From: Kribbella sp. VKM Ac-2568
GTDB lineage: Bacteria > Actinomycetota > Actinomycetes > Propionibacteriales > Kribbellaceae
NCBI RefSeq assembly: GCF_004345365.1
Contig: NZ_SLVF01000014.1
Coordinates: 62,001 to 126,000, forward strand
Length of the DNA stretch: 64,000 nt
Reading direction: 5' to 3'
Part shown: piece after piece, positions 8,778-15,195 of the stretch
How positions within the stretch are numbered: position 1 is the stretch's first letter
Layout: every line of letters starts with the position of its first letter
Notes under the pieces: model-generated
What the model was told of the DNA's origin: nothing
The model's database searches: none
Seen by the model: only the letters and a program-made list of their open reading frames with translations
Program-made: the position numbers and the translations under genes

Positions 8778-9611
8778 TCAGCCCTTGACAGCGCCACTCA
8801 GCAGACCGGAAGTCAGCCGGCGCTGAAGGAAGGCGAAGAACACCAGGCTCGGCACGGTGGCCAGGACGGACGCGGCCGCGAGTGGTCCGAACTGGACCTG
8901 GCCCTCGGCCCCGACGAAGCGGGCGAGCACCAGCGGCAGCGTCTTCAGTTGCGGGTCCTGCAACAGGACCAGGGCGAAGAAGAACTCGTTCCACGCCGAG
9001 ATGAAGGTGAACATCGCGGTCGCGATCAGGCCCGGCCGCAGCAGCGGCATCACGATCGACACGATCGTGCGGACCCGGCTCGCGCCGTCCACCGACGCCG
9101 CCTCCTCCAGCTCCCGCGGTACGGCGGCGACGTAGCCCTGCAGCATCCACAGCGCGAACGGCAGCGACCAGACCATGTAGACGATCACCACACCGGGAAT
9201 CGTGTTGGTCAGGTGCAGCGGCCGCAGGATCAGGAACAGCGGGATCACGATCAGGATCACCGGGAACACCTGGCTGACCAGGATCCAGCCGTTCGTGACC
9301 GGGCGCAGCCGGCTGCGGAACCGCGCCAGCGCGTACGCGACCGGCAGCGAGACGACCAGCACCAGCACGGTGGTGGCGACCGAGATCTGCAACGAGTTCA
9401 GCATCGACCGGACCAGGCCCTGCTCCTCCAGCGCGTCGCTGAAGTTCGACAGGTCCGGGTGCTTGGGCAGGAACGACGGCGTGATGCTGGCGAACTCCTG
9501 CGGCGACTTCAGCGAGCTGGAGATCAGCCATAGCAGCGGGAACGCCAGGAACACCAGGTAGCAGAGCACGGCGAGGTACTGCAGTGCGCGGGTGGTCGGC
9601 CTGGTTCTCAT
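8778..9611 (-). CDS. Carbohydrate ABC transporter permease (MalG type)
   Basis: 277 residues, about six transmembrane helices beginning LAVLCYLVFLAFPLLWL. The cytoplasmic EAA loop is visible as EEAASVDGASRVRTIVSIVMP, the contact site for the ATPase. It ends in LTSGLLSGAVKG, a typical MalG-like C-terminus. It starts within the preceding permease gene (4-nt overlap), so the pair forms the heterodimeric channel. 24 nt separate it from the binding-protein gene. Confidence 0.92.
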   Translation of the reverse strand: MRTRPTTRALQYLAVLCYLVFLAFPLLWLISSSLKSPQEFASITPSFLPKHPDLSNFSDALEEQGLVRSMLNSLQISVATTVLVLVVSLPVAYALARFRSRLRPVTNGWILVSQVFPVILIVIPLFLILRPLHLTNTIPGVVIVYMVWSLPFALWMLQGYVAAVPRELEEAASVDGASRVRTIVSIVMPLLRPGLIATAMFTFISAWNEFFFALVLLQDPQLKTLPLVLARFVGAEGQVQFGPLAAASVLATVPSLVFFAFLQRRLTSGLLSGAVKG

Positions 9612-10540
9612 GCCTCACTCCTCAACCGGCTGCGCAGGTAGAAGGCGAGGAAGACGATGATGATGACGACCATCACGTCGCCCATCGCCGCCGCCATGCC
9701 GAAGTTCCCGTACCGGAACGCCTCGTTGTAGGCGAAGAGCATCGGCAGCATCGTCTTGCCGCCCGGGCCACCCGCGGTGAGCACGTAGACCAGCCCGAAC
9801 GAGTTGAAGTTCCAGATCATGTCGAGGCTGGTGATCGCGATGATGACGGTGCGCAGTTGCGGCAGCGTGATGTACCAGAACTGGTGCCAAGCGCCGGCGC
9901 CGTCGACCGCGGCCGCCTCGTACAGGGAGCGGTCGATGCCCTGGAGTCCGGCCAGCAGCGTCACGGTCGTCATCGGCATGCCGACCCAGACACCGACCAC
10001 GATCACCGCCGGCAGCGCGGTACTGAAGTCGCCGAGGAAGTTTATCGGGTGGTCGGTCAGGTGCAGACTCTGCAGGATCTCGTTGACCGGGCCGTTGGTC
10101 GGGTGCAGCAGGAGCCGCCACATGATCGCGACCACCACGGGCGGCATCGCCCACGGGATCAGCGCCAGCGTCCTGGCCACCCCGCGGAACTTCAGGTTCG
10201 TGTTCAGCAGCAGGGCCAGGCCGAGTGCCGCGACGAACTGCAGGATGGTCACCGACAGGGTCCAGATCAGGCCGATCCGGAAGGAGTCCCAGAACAGCTC
10301 GTTGTGCAGCAGCTTGGCGAAGTTGTCGAAGCCGATGAAGTTGGTGTCGACGTTCAGCCCGGCCCGCGCGTCGGTGAAGCCGAGCGCGATGCCGCGCAGC
10401 AGCGGGTACACACTGAGCAGCAGGACCGGCAACAGCGCGGGCAGGAACAGGAAGATCGCCTCCCGGTTCTGCTTCGGCCGGCCGGGCCGCTTCGACCCGC
10501 CGGCCTGCTCGGGGGCGGCGGTCAGGGTGGCAGTGCTCAC
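9608..10540 (-). CDS. Carbohydrate ABC transporter permease (MalF type)
   Basis: 310 residues: a short Lys/Arg-rich cytoplasmic N-terminus, then about six transmembrane helices (FLFLPALLPVLLLSVYPLL first). The EAA motif reads LYEAAAVDGAGAWHQFWYI, and VLTAGGP is typical of MalF/UgpA-type subunits. It overlaps the repressor gene by 4 nt upstream and the second permease by 4 nt downstream, so all are probably translated from one message. Confidence 0.92.
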   Translation of the reverse strand: MSTATLTAAPEQAGGSKRPGRPKQNREAIFLFLPALLPVLLLSVYPLLRGIALGFTDARAGLNVDTNFIGFDNFAKLLHNELFWDSFRIGLIWTLSVTILQFVAALGLALLLNTNLKFRGVARTLALIPWAMPPVVVAIMWRLLLHPTNGPVNEILQSLHLTDHPINFLGDFSTALPAVIVVGVWVGMPMTTVTLLAGLQGIDRSLYEAAAVDGAGAWHQFWYITLPQLRTVIIAITSLDMIWNFNSFGLVYVLTAGGPGGKTMLPMLFAYNEAFRYGNFGMAAAMGDVMVVIIIVFLAFYLRSRLRSEA

Positions 10541-11526
10541 GGCGTCGACCTCCGAACGCTCAGGGTCGGCTGGACGACGATCCGCTTCGGCTTCCGGCTG
10601 TCGTCGTCGATCCTTGCCAACAGCAACTCAGCGGCCCGGCGGCCTCGTTCGGCCGATCCCAGGTTGACGCTGGTCAGGGGCGGGAAGGACTGCTCGGCCA
10701 GCTCGCTGTCGTCCATCCCGATCACCGCGACGTCCGCCGGTACCGCGAGGCCGTACGCGGCGAGCTCGTGCATCACGCCGACGGCGAGCAGGTCGTTCGC
10801 ACAGATCACCGCGTTCGGGCGGTTCGTCTTGAAGAACTCCTGACCAGCGGCGCGGCCGGCGGCAAAGGTAAAGTCGTCGGCCTCGATGGCACCGGCGGCC
10901 TCGAGCTTGTACTGCTTCAAAGCGTCGGCGAAACCTTTGGCCCGAGCGGCACCCGGGACGGTGTCCACCGGGCCGTTCACGAAGGCGATCCGGTCGCGGC
11001 CCTTGGTCAGCAGGTGTTCCACGGCCAAAGCCATTCCTTTCGGCGAGTTCGCGCGGACGGTGTCGACCCCCGCCGAGGCGGGCACGTTACCGGCGACGAC
11101 CACCGGCACGTCGCACTCGCGGATCGACTTGATCAGGTCGTCATCCACCCGCAACGGACTGATCACGAGGCCGTCGGCGTAACCGCGCGCCATACCGCGG
11201 ACCAGGGCGACCTCGTCGACCACGTCGGAGCCGGTGGTGGTCACGACCAGGCGATAACCAGCGGCGGAGACGACCTCCTCGACCGCGCGCATCATCGTCA
11301 CGTAGACCGGGTTACCGACGTCGGCGACGGCCAGGGTGAGCTGGAAGGTGCGGCCCACCTTGAGCGATCTCGCGCGCGAGTCCGGCACGTAGCCGAGCTC
11401 CTGGACCGCGCGTTGCACCCGCACGACCATCTCCTCGGTCGCGGGCAGGCCGTTGAGGACCCGCGACACCGAGGCCACCGAAACCCCGGCGGCCCGGGCC
11501 ACTTCCGCGATCGTCGGCCGGCTCAC
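10537..11526 (-). CDS. LacI-family transcriptional repressor
   Basis: 329 residues. The N-terminal helix-turn-helix and hinge (TIAEVARAAGVSVASVSRVL, ending near residue 60) is followed by a periplasmic-binding-protein-like effector domain (VICANDLLAVGVMHEL, VIGMDDSELAEQSFPPLTSV). The start is GTG with AGGAGA 4-5 nt upstream. It is the first gene of the uptake operon and overlaps the MalF gene, so the repressor probably controls its own operon through the operator at 11546-11563. The effector is expected to be the imported sugar or a derivative. Confidence 0.93.
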   Translation of the reverse strand: MSRPTIAEVARAAGVSVASVSRVLNGLPATEEMVVRVQRAVQELGYVPDSRARSLKVGRTFQLTLAVADVGNPVYVTMMRAVEEVVSAAGYRLVVTTTGSDVVDEVALVRGMARGYADGLVISPLRVDDDLIKSIRECDVPVVVAGNVPASAGVDTVRANSPKGMALAVEHLLTKGRDRIAFVNGPVDTVPGAARAKGFADALKQYKLEAAGAIEADDFTFAAGRAAGQEFFKTNRPNAVICANDLLAVGVMHELAAYGLAVPADVAVIGMDDSELAEQSFPPLTSVNLGSAERGRRAAELLLARIDDDSRKPKRIVVQPTLSVRRSTP

Positions 11527-11545
11527 ACAGTCTCCTGTAATCGTT

Positions 11546-11563
11546 CTTGTAATCGTTTACAAG
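11546..11563. promoter_or_regulatory. LacI-type operator upstream of the uptake operon
   Basis: CTTGTAATCGTTTACAAG has perfect 7-bp outer arms and the central CG typical of LacI/GalR operators. It sits 20 bp upstream of the repressor start. The stretch TGTAATCGTT also occurs at 11536-11545, giving a partial second site 12 bp away. Confidence 0.75.
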
Positions 11564-11634
11564 CCAGACTGTAGAACCCCCGCGCAAGCCCCGTCAACAC
11601 CGGACCACCCCGTCCCGTGGTCCGCACCCACGGC

Positions 11635-11668
11635 AACCGCCCACCAGCCGGACAGCTGATGGGCGGTT
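11635..11668 (-). terminator. Hairpin downstream of the K+ channel gene
   Basis: AACCGCCCA and TGGGCGGTT form a 9-bp stem, extended after one mismatch by CAGC/GCTG. It begins 18 nt after the channel stop. There is no clear U-tract, as is common in high-GC actinobacteria. Confidence 0.55.
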
Positions 11669-11685
11669 GAGGTATTCGGAGGAGG

Positions 11686-12798
11686 TTACTCGTCCTGTTC
11701 GTCGGCCCCCGGGCGCTCGGCCCAGGGAGTCTCCTTGGCCGGGCGGACGACGATGAGCTTGTCGCCGGCGGCGAGCACCGAGACGGAGGAGTCGTAGTAC
11801 CGGTGGACCTTGCCGTCGCGGACGACCGAGACGACCCGGTCCGGGACCGAGGACGGCGCCTTGCCGACCTCGCGGCCGAGCACCGGGCGCTCGGCGACCT
11901 CGAGGCCCTCGCCGTAGGTGAGCAGGTCCTCCATCACCTCGCCGAGGTTCGGGCTGACCGCGGACAGGCCGAGCAGCCGGCCGACCGCCTCGGAGGAGGT
12001 GACCACCGCGTCCGCGCCGCTCTGCCGCAGCAGCGGGACGTTGTCCTCCTCGCGGACCGCGACGACGATGTGCGCGTTCGGGTTGAGCTGGCGGACCGCC
12101 AGGGTGACGAGCACCGCGGAGTCGTCGCGATCCGTGGTCACGATCACCTCGCGGGCGGTCATCACCTCGGCGCGCCGCAGTACGGTCCGGTTCGTCGCGT
12201 CGCCGTGGAAGGCGGCCATCTGGTCGTTGCCCGCGTCCCCGACCGCCTGCGCGCGCGGATCGATCACCACGATGGTCTCGCGCTTCACCCCGTTGCTCAG
12301 CAGCGTCTGCACGGCCGAGCGGCCCTTGGTGCCGTACCCGACCACCACGACATGGTCCTTCATGCGCTTCCTCCATCGCGAGTCGCGCATGATGCGACGA
12401 CCTTCGTTCGCCAGGACTTCCAGGGTCGTGCCGACCAGTACCACCAGGAAGGCGATCCGCAGCGGCGTGACGAGGAAGGCGTTCACCAACCGGGCCGTCG
12501 GCGTCACCGGAGTGATGTCGCCGTACCCGGTCGTGGTCAGGGTGACGGTCGCGTAGTAGATGCTGTCGATCAGACTTACGCTGCCGTCGTAGGTGTCCTT
12601 GTAACCGTCACGGTCGACCACCACGATGAGCACCATCAGGGTCAGCAGCCCCAACGCGATCAGGAAGCGCCGGAACAGCTCCACCACCGGCGAGCGTGTG
12701 CTCGCGGGAAGGTTGACCAGTAGACCGTGCGGATTGCGACCGGGGGACAGGGATGGCACGCGTCTGACGATAGGGCACTGACGGCCGATCCACCGCAT
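11686..12798 (-). CDS. Two-transmembrane potassium channel with RCK (TrkA-N/TrkA-C) domain
   Basis: Up to 370 residues. One helix (FLIALGLLTLMVLIVVV), a pore loop with the K+ selectivity filter (VTLTTTGYGDITPV) and a second helix are followed by a nucleotide-binding RCK domain (DHVVVVGYGTKGRSAVQTLL) and a TrkA-C-like end. It forms a gated K+ channel in the cytoplasmic membrane. The start is unsure. ATG 12798 overlaps the upstream ACT-GNAT frame by 191 nt and has no good ribosome site; GTG codons nearer the first helix (for example at the VPSLSP or VVELFRR positions) would shorten the protein by about 14-38 residues. The reading frame itself is secure. Confidence 0.85.
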   Translation of the reverse strand: MRWIGRQCPIVRRVPSLSPGRNPHGLLVNLPASTRSPVVELFRRFLIALGLLTLMVLIVVVDRDGYKDTYDGSVSLIDSIYYATVTLTTTGYGDITPVTPTARLVNAFLVTPLRIAFLVVLVGTTLEVLANEGRRIMRDSRWRKRMKDHVVVVGYGTKGRSAVQTLLSNGVKRETIVVIDPRAQAVGDAGNDQMAAFHGDATNRTVLRRAEVMTAREVIVTTDRDDSAVLVTLAVRQLNPNAHIVVAVREEDNVPLLRQSGADAVVTSSEAVGRLLGLSAVSPNLGEVMEDLLTYGEGLEVAERPVLGREVGKAPSSVPDRVVSVVRDGKVHRYYDSSVSVLAAGDKLIVVRPAKETPWAERPGADEQDE

Positions 12799-13723
12799 GC
12801 GACAGGCTCTGGTCGGACAGGGCGACCGTCACCATCAAGTGACCGCTGTCCTGCACCACCCGGGTCCGCATCCGCAATCCCTCGACGGTGCGGAGCATCC
12901 CGTCGTTCTCGGGCTGCACCATGCAGACCACTCGGTCCGCGCCCAGGTATCGCGACTCCTGGATCACCCGGCGCAGCAGTTGCGAGCCGAGGCCCTGGCG
13001 CTGCCAGCCGTCCTCGACCAGGACGGCCACCTCCATCGCCGTACCGCTGAGCTCCTCCCAGGGAGCCGCTGTCGCCATTCCGATCACGGCGTCGCCGACC
13101 GTCGCCACGATGGAGACGCCACCCGCGGGGGCGGACAGGTGCCTCGCAGTACGGGCGGTCAGCTTCGGCATCGGCACGTGGTACCGCCGGGTGCGGCTCT
13201 CGTACGAGCACCGCTCGTGCATGTCCACCACAGCCGACGCATCCTCGACAGTGGCCCTGCGCAACTCCGGTACTCCGCTGCCGGGGCGTGGGCCCTCCGT
13301 GACAGACGCCTGGTAGCGCTCGGCCAGGCGTCCCGCGATCTCGACCAGTACGTCGGCCCGGGCCCACTCGGCGGGCGTGTACTCCTCGAAGCCCTGCAGG
13401 GTCTCCAGTTCCTCGTCGACCGAGACCGGGTCGTCGATGAGCCGCAGTACGGCCCGCAGGTAGCGGGTCGGTGCGTCGCTGAGCACGTCGGCCTGGCACG
13501 GCCGGACCGTCGTGCTCGAGCAGCCGGCCTCGGCGACCAGAGCGGTCAGATCCTCCGCGGTCCAGCCGACCCCGGTGGAGATGACGAGTTCGTCGATCGC
13601 GCCGGACTCGGCGGTGAAGACTTCCAGACTCAGAATATTGATGTCATCCGCACCACAGCGTGCGGCGAGTTCGGCCAGGGCGCCGGGACGGTCGGCGAGT
13701 TCGGTCCTGATCTTCCAGAGCAT
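12608..13723 (-). CDS. ACT-domain/GNAT acetyltransferase fusion
   Basis: 371 residues. Residues 1 to about 70 look like an ACT ligand-binding domain (MLWKIRTELADRPGALAELA). Residues of about 150-300 look like a GNAT acetyltransferase, with the acetyl-CoA loop at EDGWQRQGLGSQLL. Such fusions suggest acetylation controlled by a small effector such as an amino acid, but target and effector are unknown. The start follows GGAGGGG. The last ~60 residues are arginine- and proline-rich, lie beyond the GNAT fold and overlap the channel gene, so the true end may differ if there is an undetected frameshift. Confidence 0.75.
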   Translation of the reverse strand: MLWKIRTELADRPGALAELAARCGADDINILSLEVFTAESGAIDELVISTGVGWTAEDLTALVAEAGCSSTTVRPCQADVLSDAPTRYLRAVLRLIDDPVSVDEELETLQGFEEYTPAEWARADVLVEIAGRLAERYQASVTEGPRPGSGVPELRRATVEDASAVVDMHERCSYESRTRRYHVPMPKLTARTARHLSAPAGGVSIVATVGDAVIGMATAAPWEELSGTAMEVAVLVEDGWQRQGLGSQLLRRVIQESRYLGADRVVCMVQPENDGMLRTVEGLRMRTRVVQDSGHLMVTVALSDQSLSHAVDRPSVPYRQTRAIPVPRSQSARSTGQPSREHTLAGGGAVPALPDRVGAADPDGAHRGGRP

Positions 13724-13868
13724 GAGTGAGGCCCCTCCCTCGTGGCACCGCCCGGTTGCAGGCGGTTCGTTCCAGGGTGCGTGGGAGGTGTTGCCTAGCC
13801 GGGTCCTGCGTGTTACGCCGAGGTCAACCCTGGTGTGATCCAGGGCTCGTGAGAGGCGCTCACCACAG

Positions 13869-14264
13869 TCAGCTGCGACGCTTGAGGTGGGGCATCCGAG
13901 GGGCGATCTTGGGCTTCTGGGCGGTCAGCGCGACCGCGTCCTCGCGGCGGTCGAGATCGGCGTGCCGGAGCAGTTCGGGGTAGCTGGACTGCGGGACCGG
14001 CGGGTAGGTGGTGACGATCGCGTCGCCGCTGAAGACGAAGAAGATCGCCTGGCCGTCCTTGATCACCTTGAGCAGCGAGCCCTCGCGGACGGTGAGGGCG
14101 TGCTCGAGCGCCTTCTTCCGCGCCGACCGCTTCGCCAGCGCGGCCTGGAGCGCCTGCTGGGCCGGTTCCCGCCCGTGCTTGACCGCCTCGAACGCCATCG
14201 GCCCGTACCGGACGCCGTACTTGACGACGTTCTTGACCAAGCGACTCCGACCGGCTGATGCCAT
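13869..14264 (-). CDS. Small basic protein of unknown function
   Basis: 131 residues, not recognised. The N-terminus is very basic (GRSRLVKNVVKYGVRYGP), with a Lys/Arg-rich segment (AKRSARKKALEHALTVREG) in the middle and a beta-like stretch with hydrophobic residues (GQAIFFVFSGDAIVTTYPPV). No membrane helix or signal peptide is evident. The ATG has GGAGG only 1 nt upstream, so a slightly later start (TTG at the LVKNVV position) is possible. It is divergent from the next gene. Confidence 0.6.
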   Translation of the reverse strand: MASAGRSRLVKNVVKYGVRYGPMAFEAVKHGREPAQQALQAALAKRSARKKALEHALTVREGSLLKVIKDGQAIFFVFSGDAIVTTYPPVPQSSYPELLRHADLDRREDAVALTAQKPKIAPRMPHLKRRS

Positions 14265-14379
14265 GCCTCCGACTGTACTGACCCCGGTGGTGTGTCGCGG
14301 TGCGTGGTTCTGTCCTGCCGGGACGTCGCACTGCCGGGTCGAAATGCGGTCTCGGGGCGGGTCGGGCACCATTGGGCGA

Positions 14380-14985
14380 GTGACCGCACCTACGCCGCGC
14401 CGGCCGATCCTGCCGGGTGCCAAGCTGTTCGAGTCGCTGCCTGGCGCCCATGACCCGGCGGCGGTCGCCGAGGTCGCGCACCGGACGGCCGAACTGCTCG
14501 TTCGCGGCGCCCGGTCGAGCGATGACGCCGACGTGATCGCGCGGGTGGTCAAACTGGCCGACGACTACGGTCTGGACGAGTTGGCCGACCTGTGGTCGGA
14601 TGCCCCCGCCGATTCGCTGCCCGGCACGCTCTGGCGGCTCTACCTGCTGCGCTCCTGGGTGCACACCTCGGCCGAGGACGTCTCCCGCGAGTACGACACC
14701 GGCCGCAAGTACGCGGAGGTCCACGCGGTGGTGGCGGGCGTCGCAGATCCGCCGGGGCCGACAGAGGTCAAGGACATGGTCGACGCCGTACTGCGGGGCG
14801 TGGCGACGGGTGACTTCGCCACCACGCTGGACCGAGCCGCGGCGTTCGCACGGATCGTCGCGACCGGCCGGGCGCACCTGGCCGACGACGGGCACGACCA
14901 GGTCCGTTCCGCGTCCCGGCTGGTGGAGATGGCAGACCAGTTGCAGGTGGCCGCGCGGACCGAACGCGCCGGCCAACTCTGGTAG
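14380..14985 (+). CDS. Conserved-looking hypothetical protein
   Basis: 201 residues from GTG 14380, chosen because upstream codons in this frame lie opposite the divergent gene. It is soluble, acidic and mostly helical (LADDYGLDELADLWSDAP, LPGTLWRLYLLRSWVHTSAE, LDRAAAFARIVATGRAHLA). I do not recognise a family or catalytic motif. The codon pattern is clearly coding. It is single-gene, ending at a hairpin at 14997-15033. Confidence 0.7.
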   Translation: MTAPTPRRPILPGAKLFESLPGAHDPAAVAEVAHRTAELLVRGARSSDDADVIARVVKLADDYGLDELADLWSDAPADSLPGTLWRLYLLRSWVHTSAEDVSREYDTGRKYAEVHAVVAGVADPPGPTEVKDMVDAVLRGVATGDFATTLDRAAAFARIVATGRAHLADDGHDQVRSASRLVEMADQLQVAARTERAGQLW

Positions 14986-14996
14986 TTCGCCGCGCT

Positions 14997-15033
14997 GTCA
15001 GGTTGTTCACCGCCGGGGTACTTGCAACCTGAC
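14997..15033 (+). terminator. Hairpin after the hypothetical gene
   Basis: GTCAGGTTG and CAACCTGAC pair perfectly (9 bp) around a 19-nt loop, 11 nt after the stop at 14985. The loop is long for an intrinsic terminator, so another RNA role is possible. Confidence 0.45.
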
Positions 15034-15073
15034 GAACAAGGTGTTATCGGCGTCCGATGCGTGACATCTCAAC

Positions 15074-15103
15074 AGGACAAGGGGTTTGGGCACCCGTTAC
15101 ACT
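15074..15103 (+). promoter_or_regulatory. Promoter-like sequence for the structured RNA
   Basis: TACACT at 15098-15103 fits the TAnnnT -10 consensus. AGGACA at 15074-15079 is a fair -35, with 18-bp spacing. The predicted start falls near 15108-15111, at the foot of the RNA structure. Confidence 0.45.
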
Positions 15104-15107
15104 GTTG

Positions 15108-15195
15108 GAGGTGTCGGGCCGCGGTAGCCCCGGGTCCCAAAATTAGCCGCTTCGAGCGGCCACGCGCCGTGAGGCGCTTCCCGGTCCGGCACCTC
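15108..15195 (+). ncRNA. Candidate structured small RNA, family not recognised
   Basis: Nested complementarity is visible by eye. An outer stem pairs GAGGTGTCGG (15108-15117) with CCGGCACCTC (15186-15195), 10 bp with one G-U. Inside it CCGGG (15130-15134) pairs with CCCGG (15180-15184). That encloses two hairpins: GCCGC/GCGGC at 15146-15160 with a UUCG-type loop, and GCGCC/GGCGC at 15164-15177 closed by a GUGA tetraloop. A C/U-rich tail (TCCTCTCCC, 15199-15207) resembles an anti-Shine-Dalgarno sequence. A promoter-like element precedes it and a strong hairpin follows at 15238. It matches no tRNA, SRP RNA or riboswitch I can recall. The strand is supported by the promoter; function is unknown. 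Confidence 0.5.

Noticed and set aside
15108..15195. tRNA or SRP RNA gene
   Set aside because: The outer stem is 10 bp, there is no anticodon arm or TPsiC loop, and the conserved SRP GGAAGGAAGCAG core is absent.
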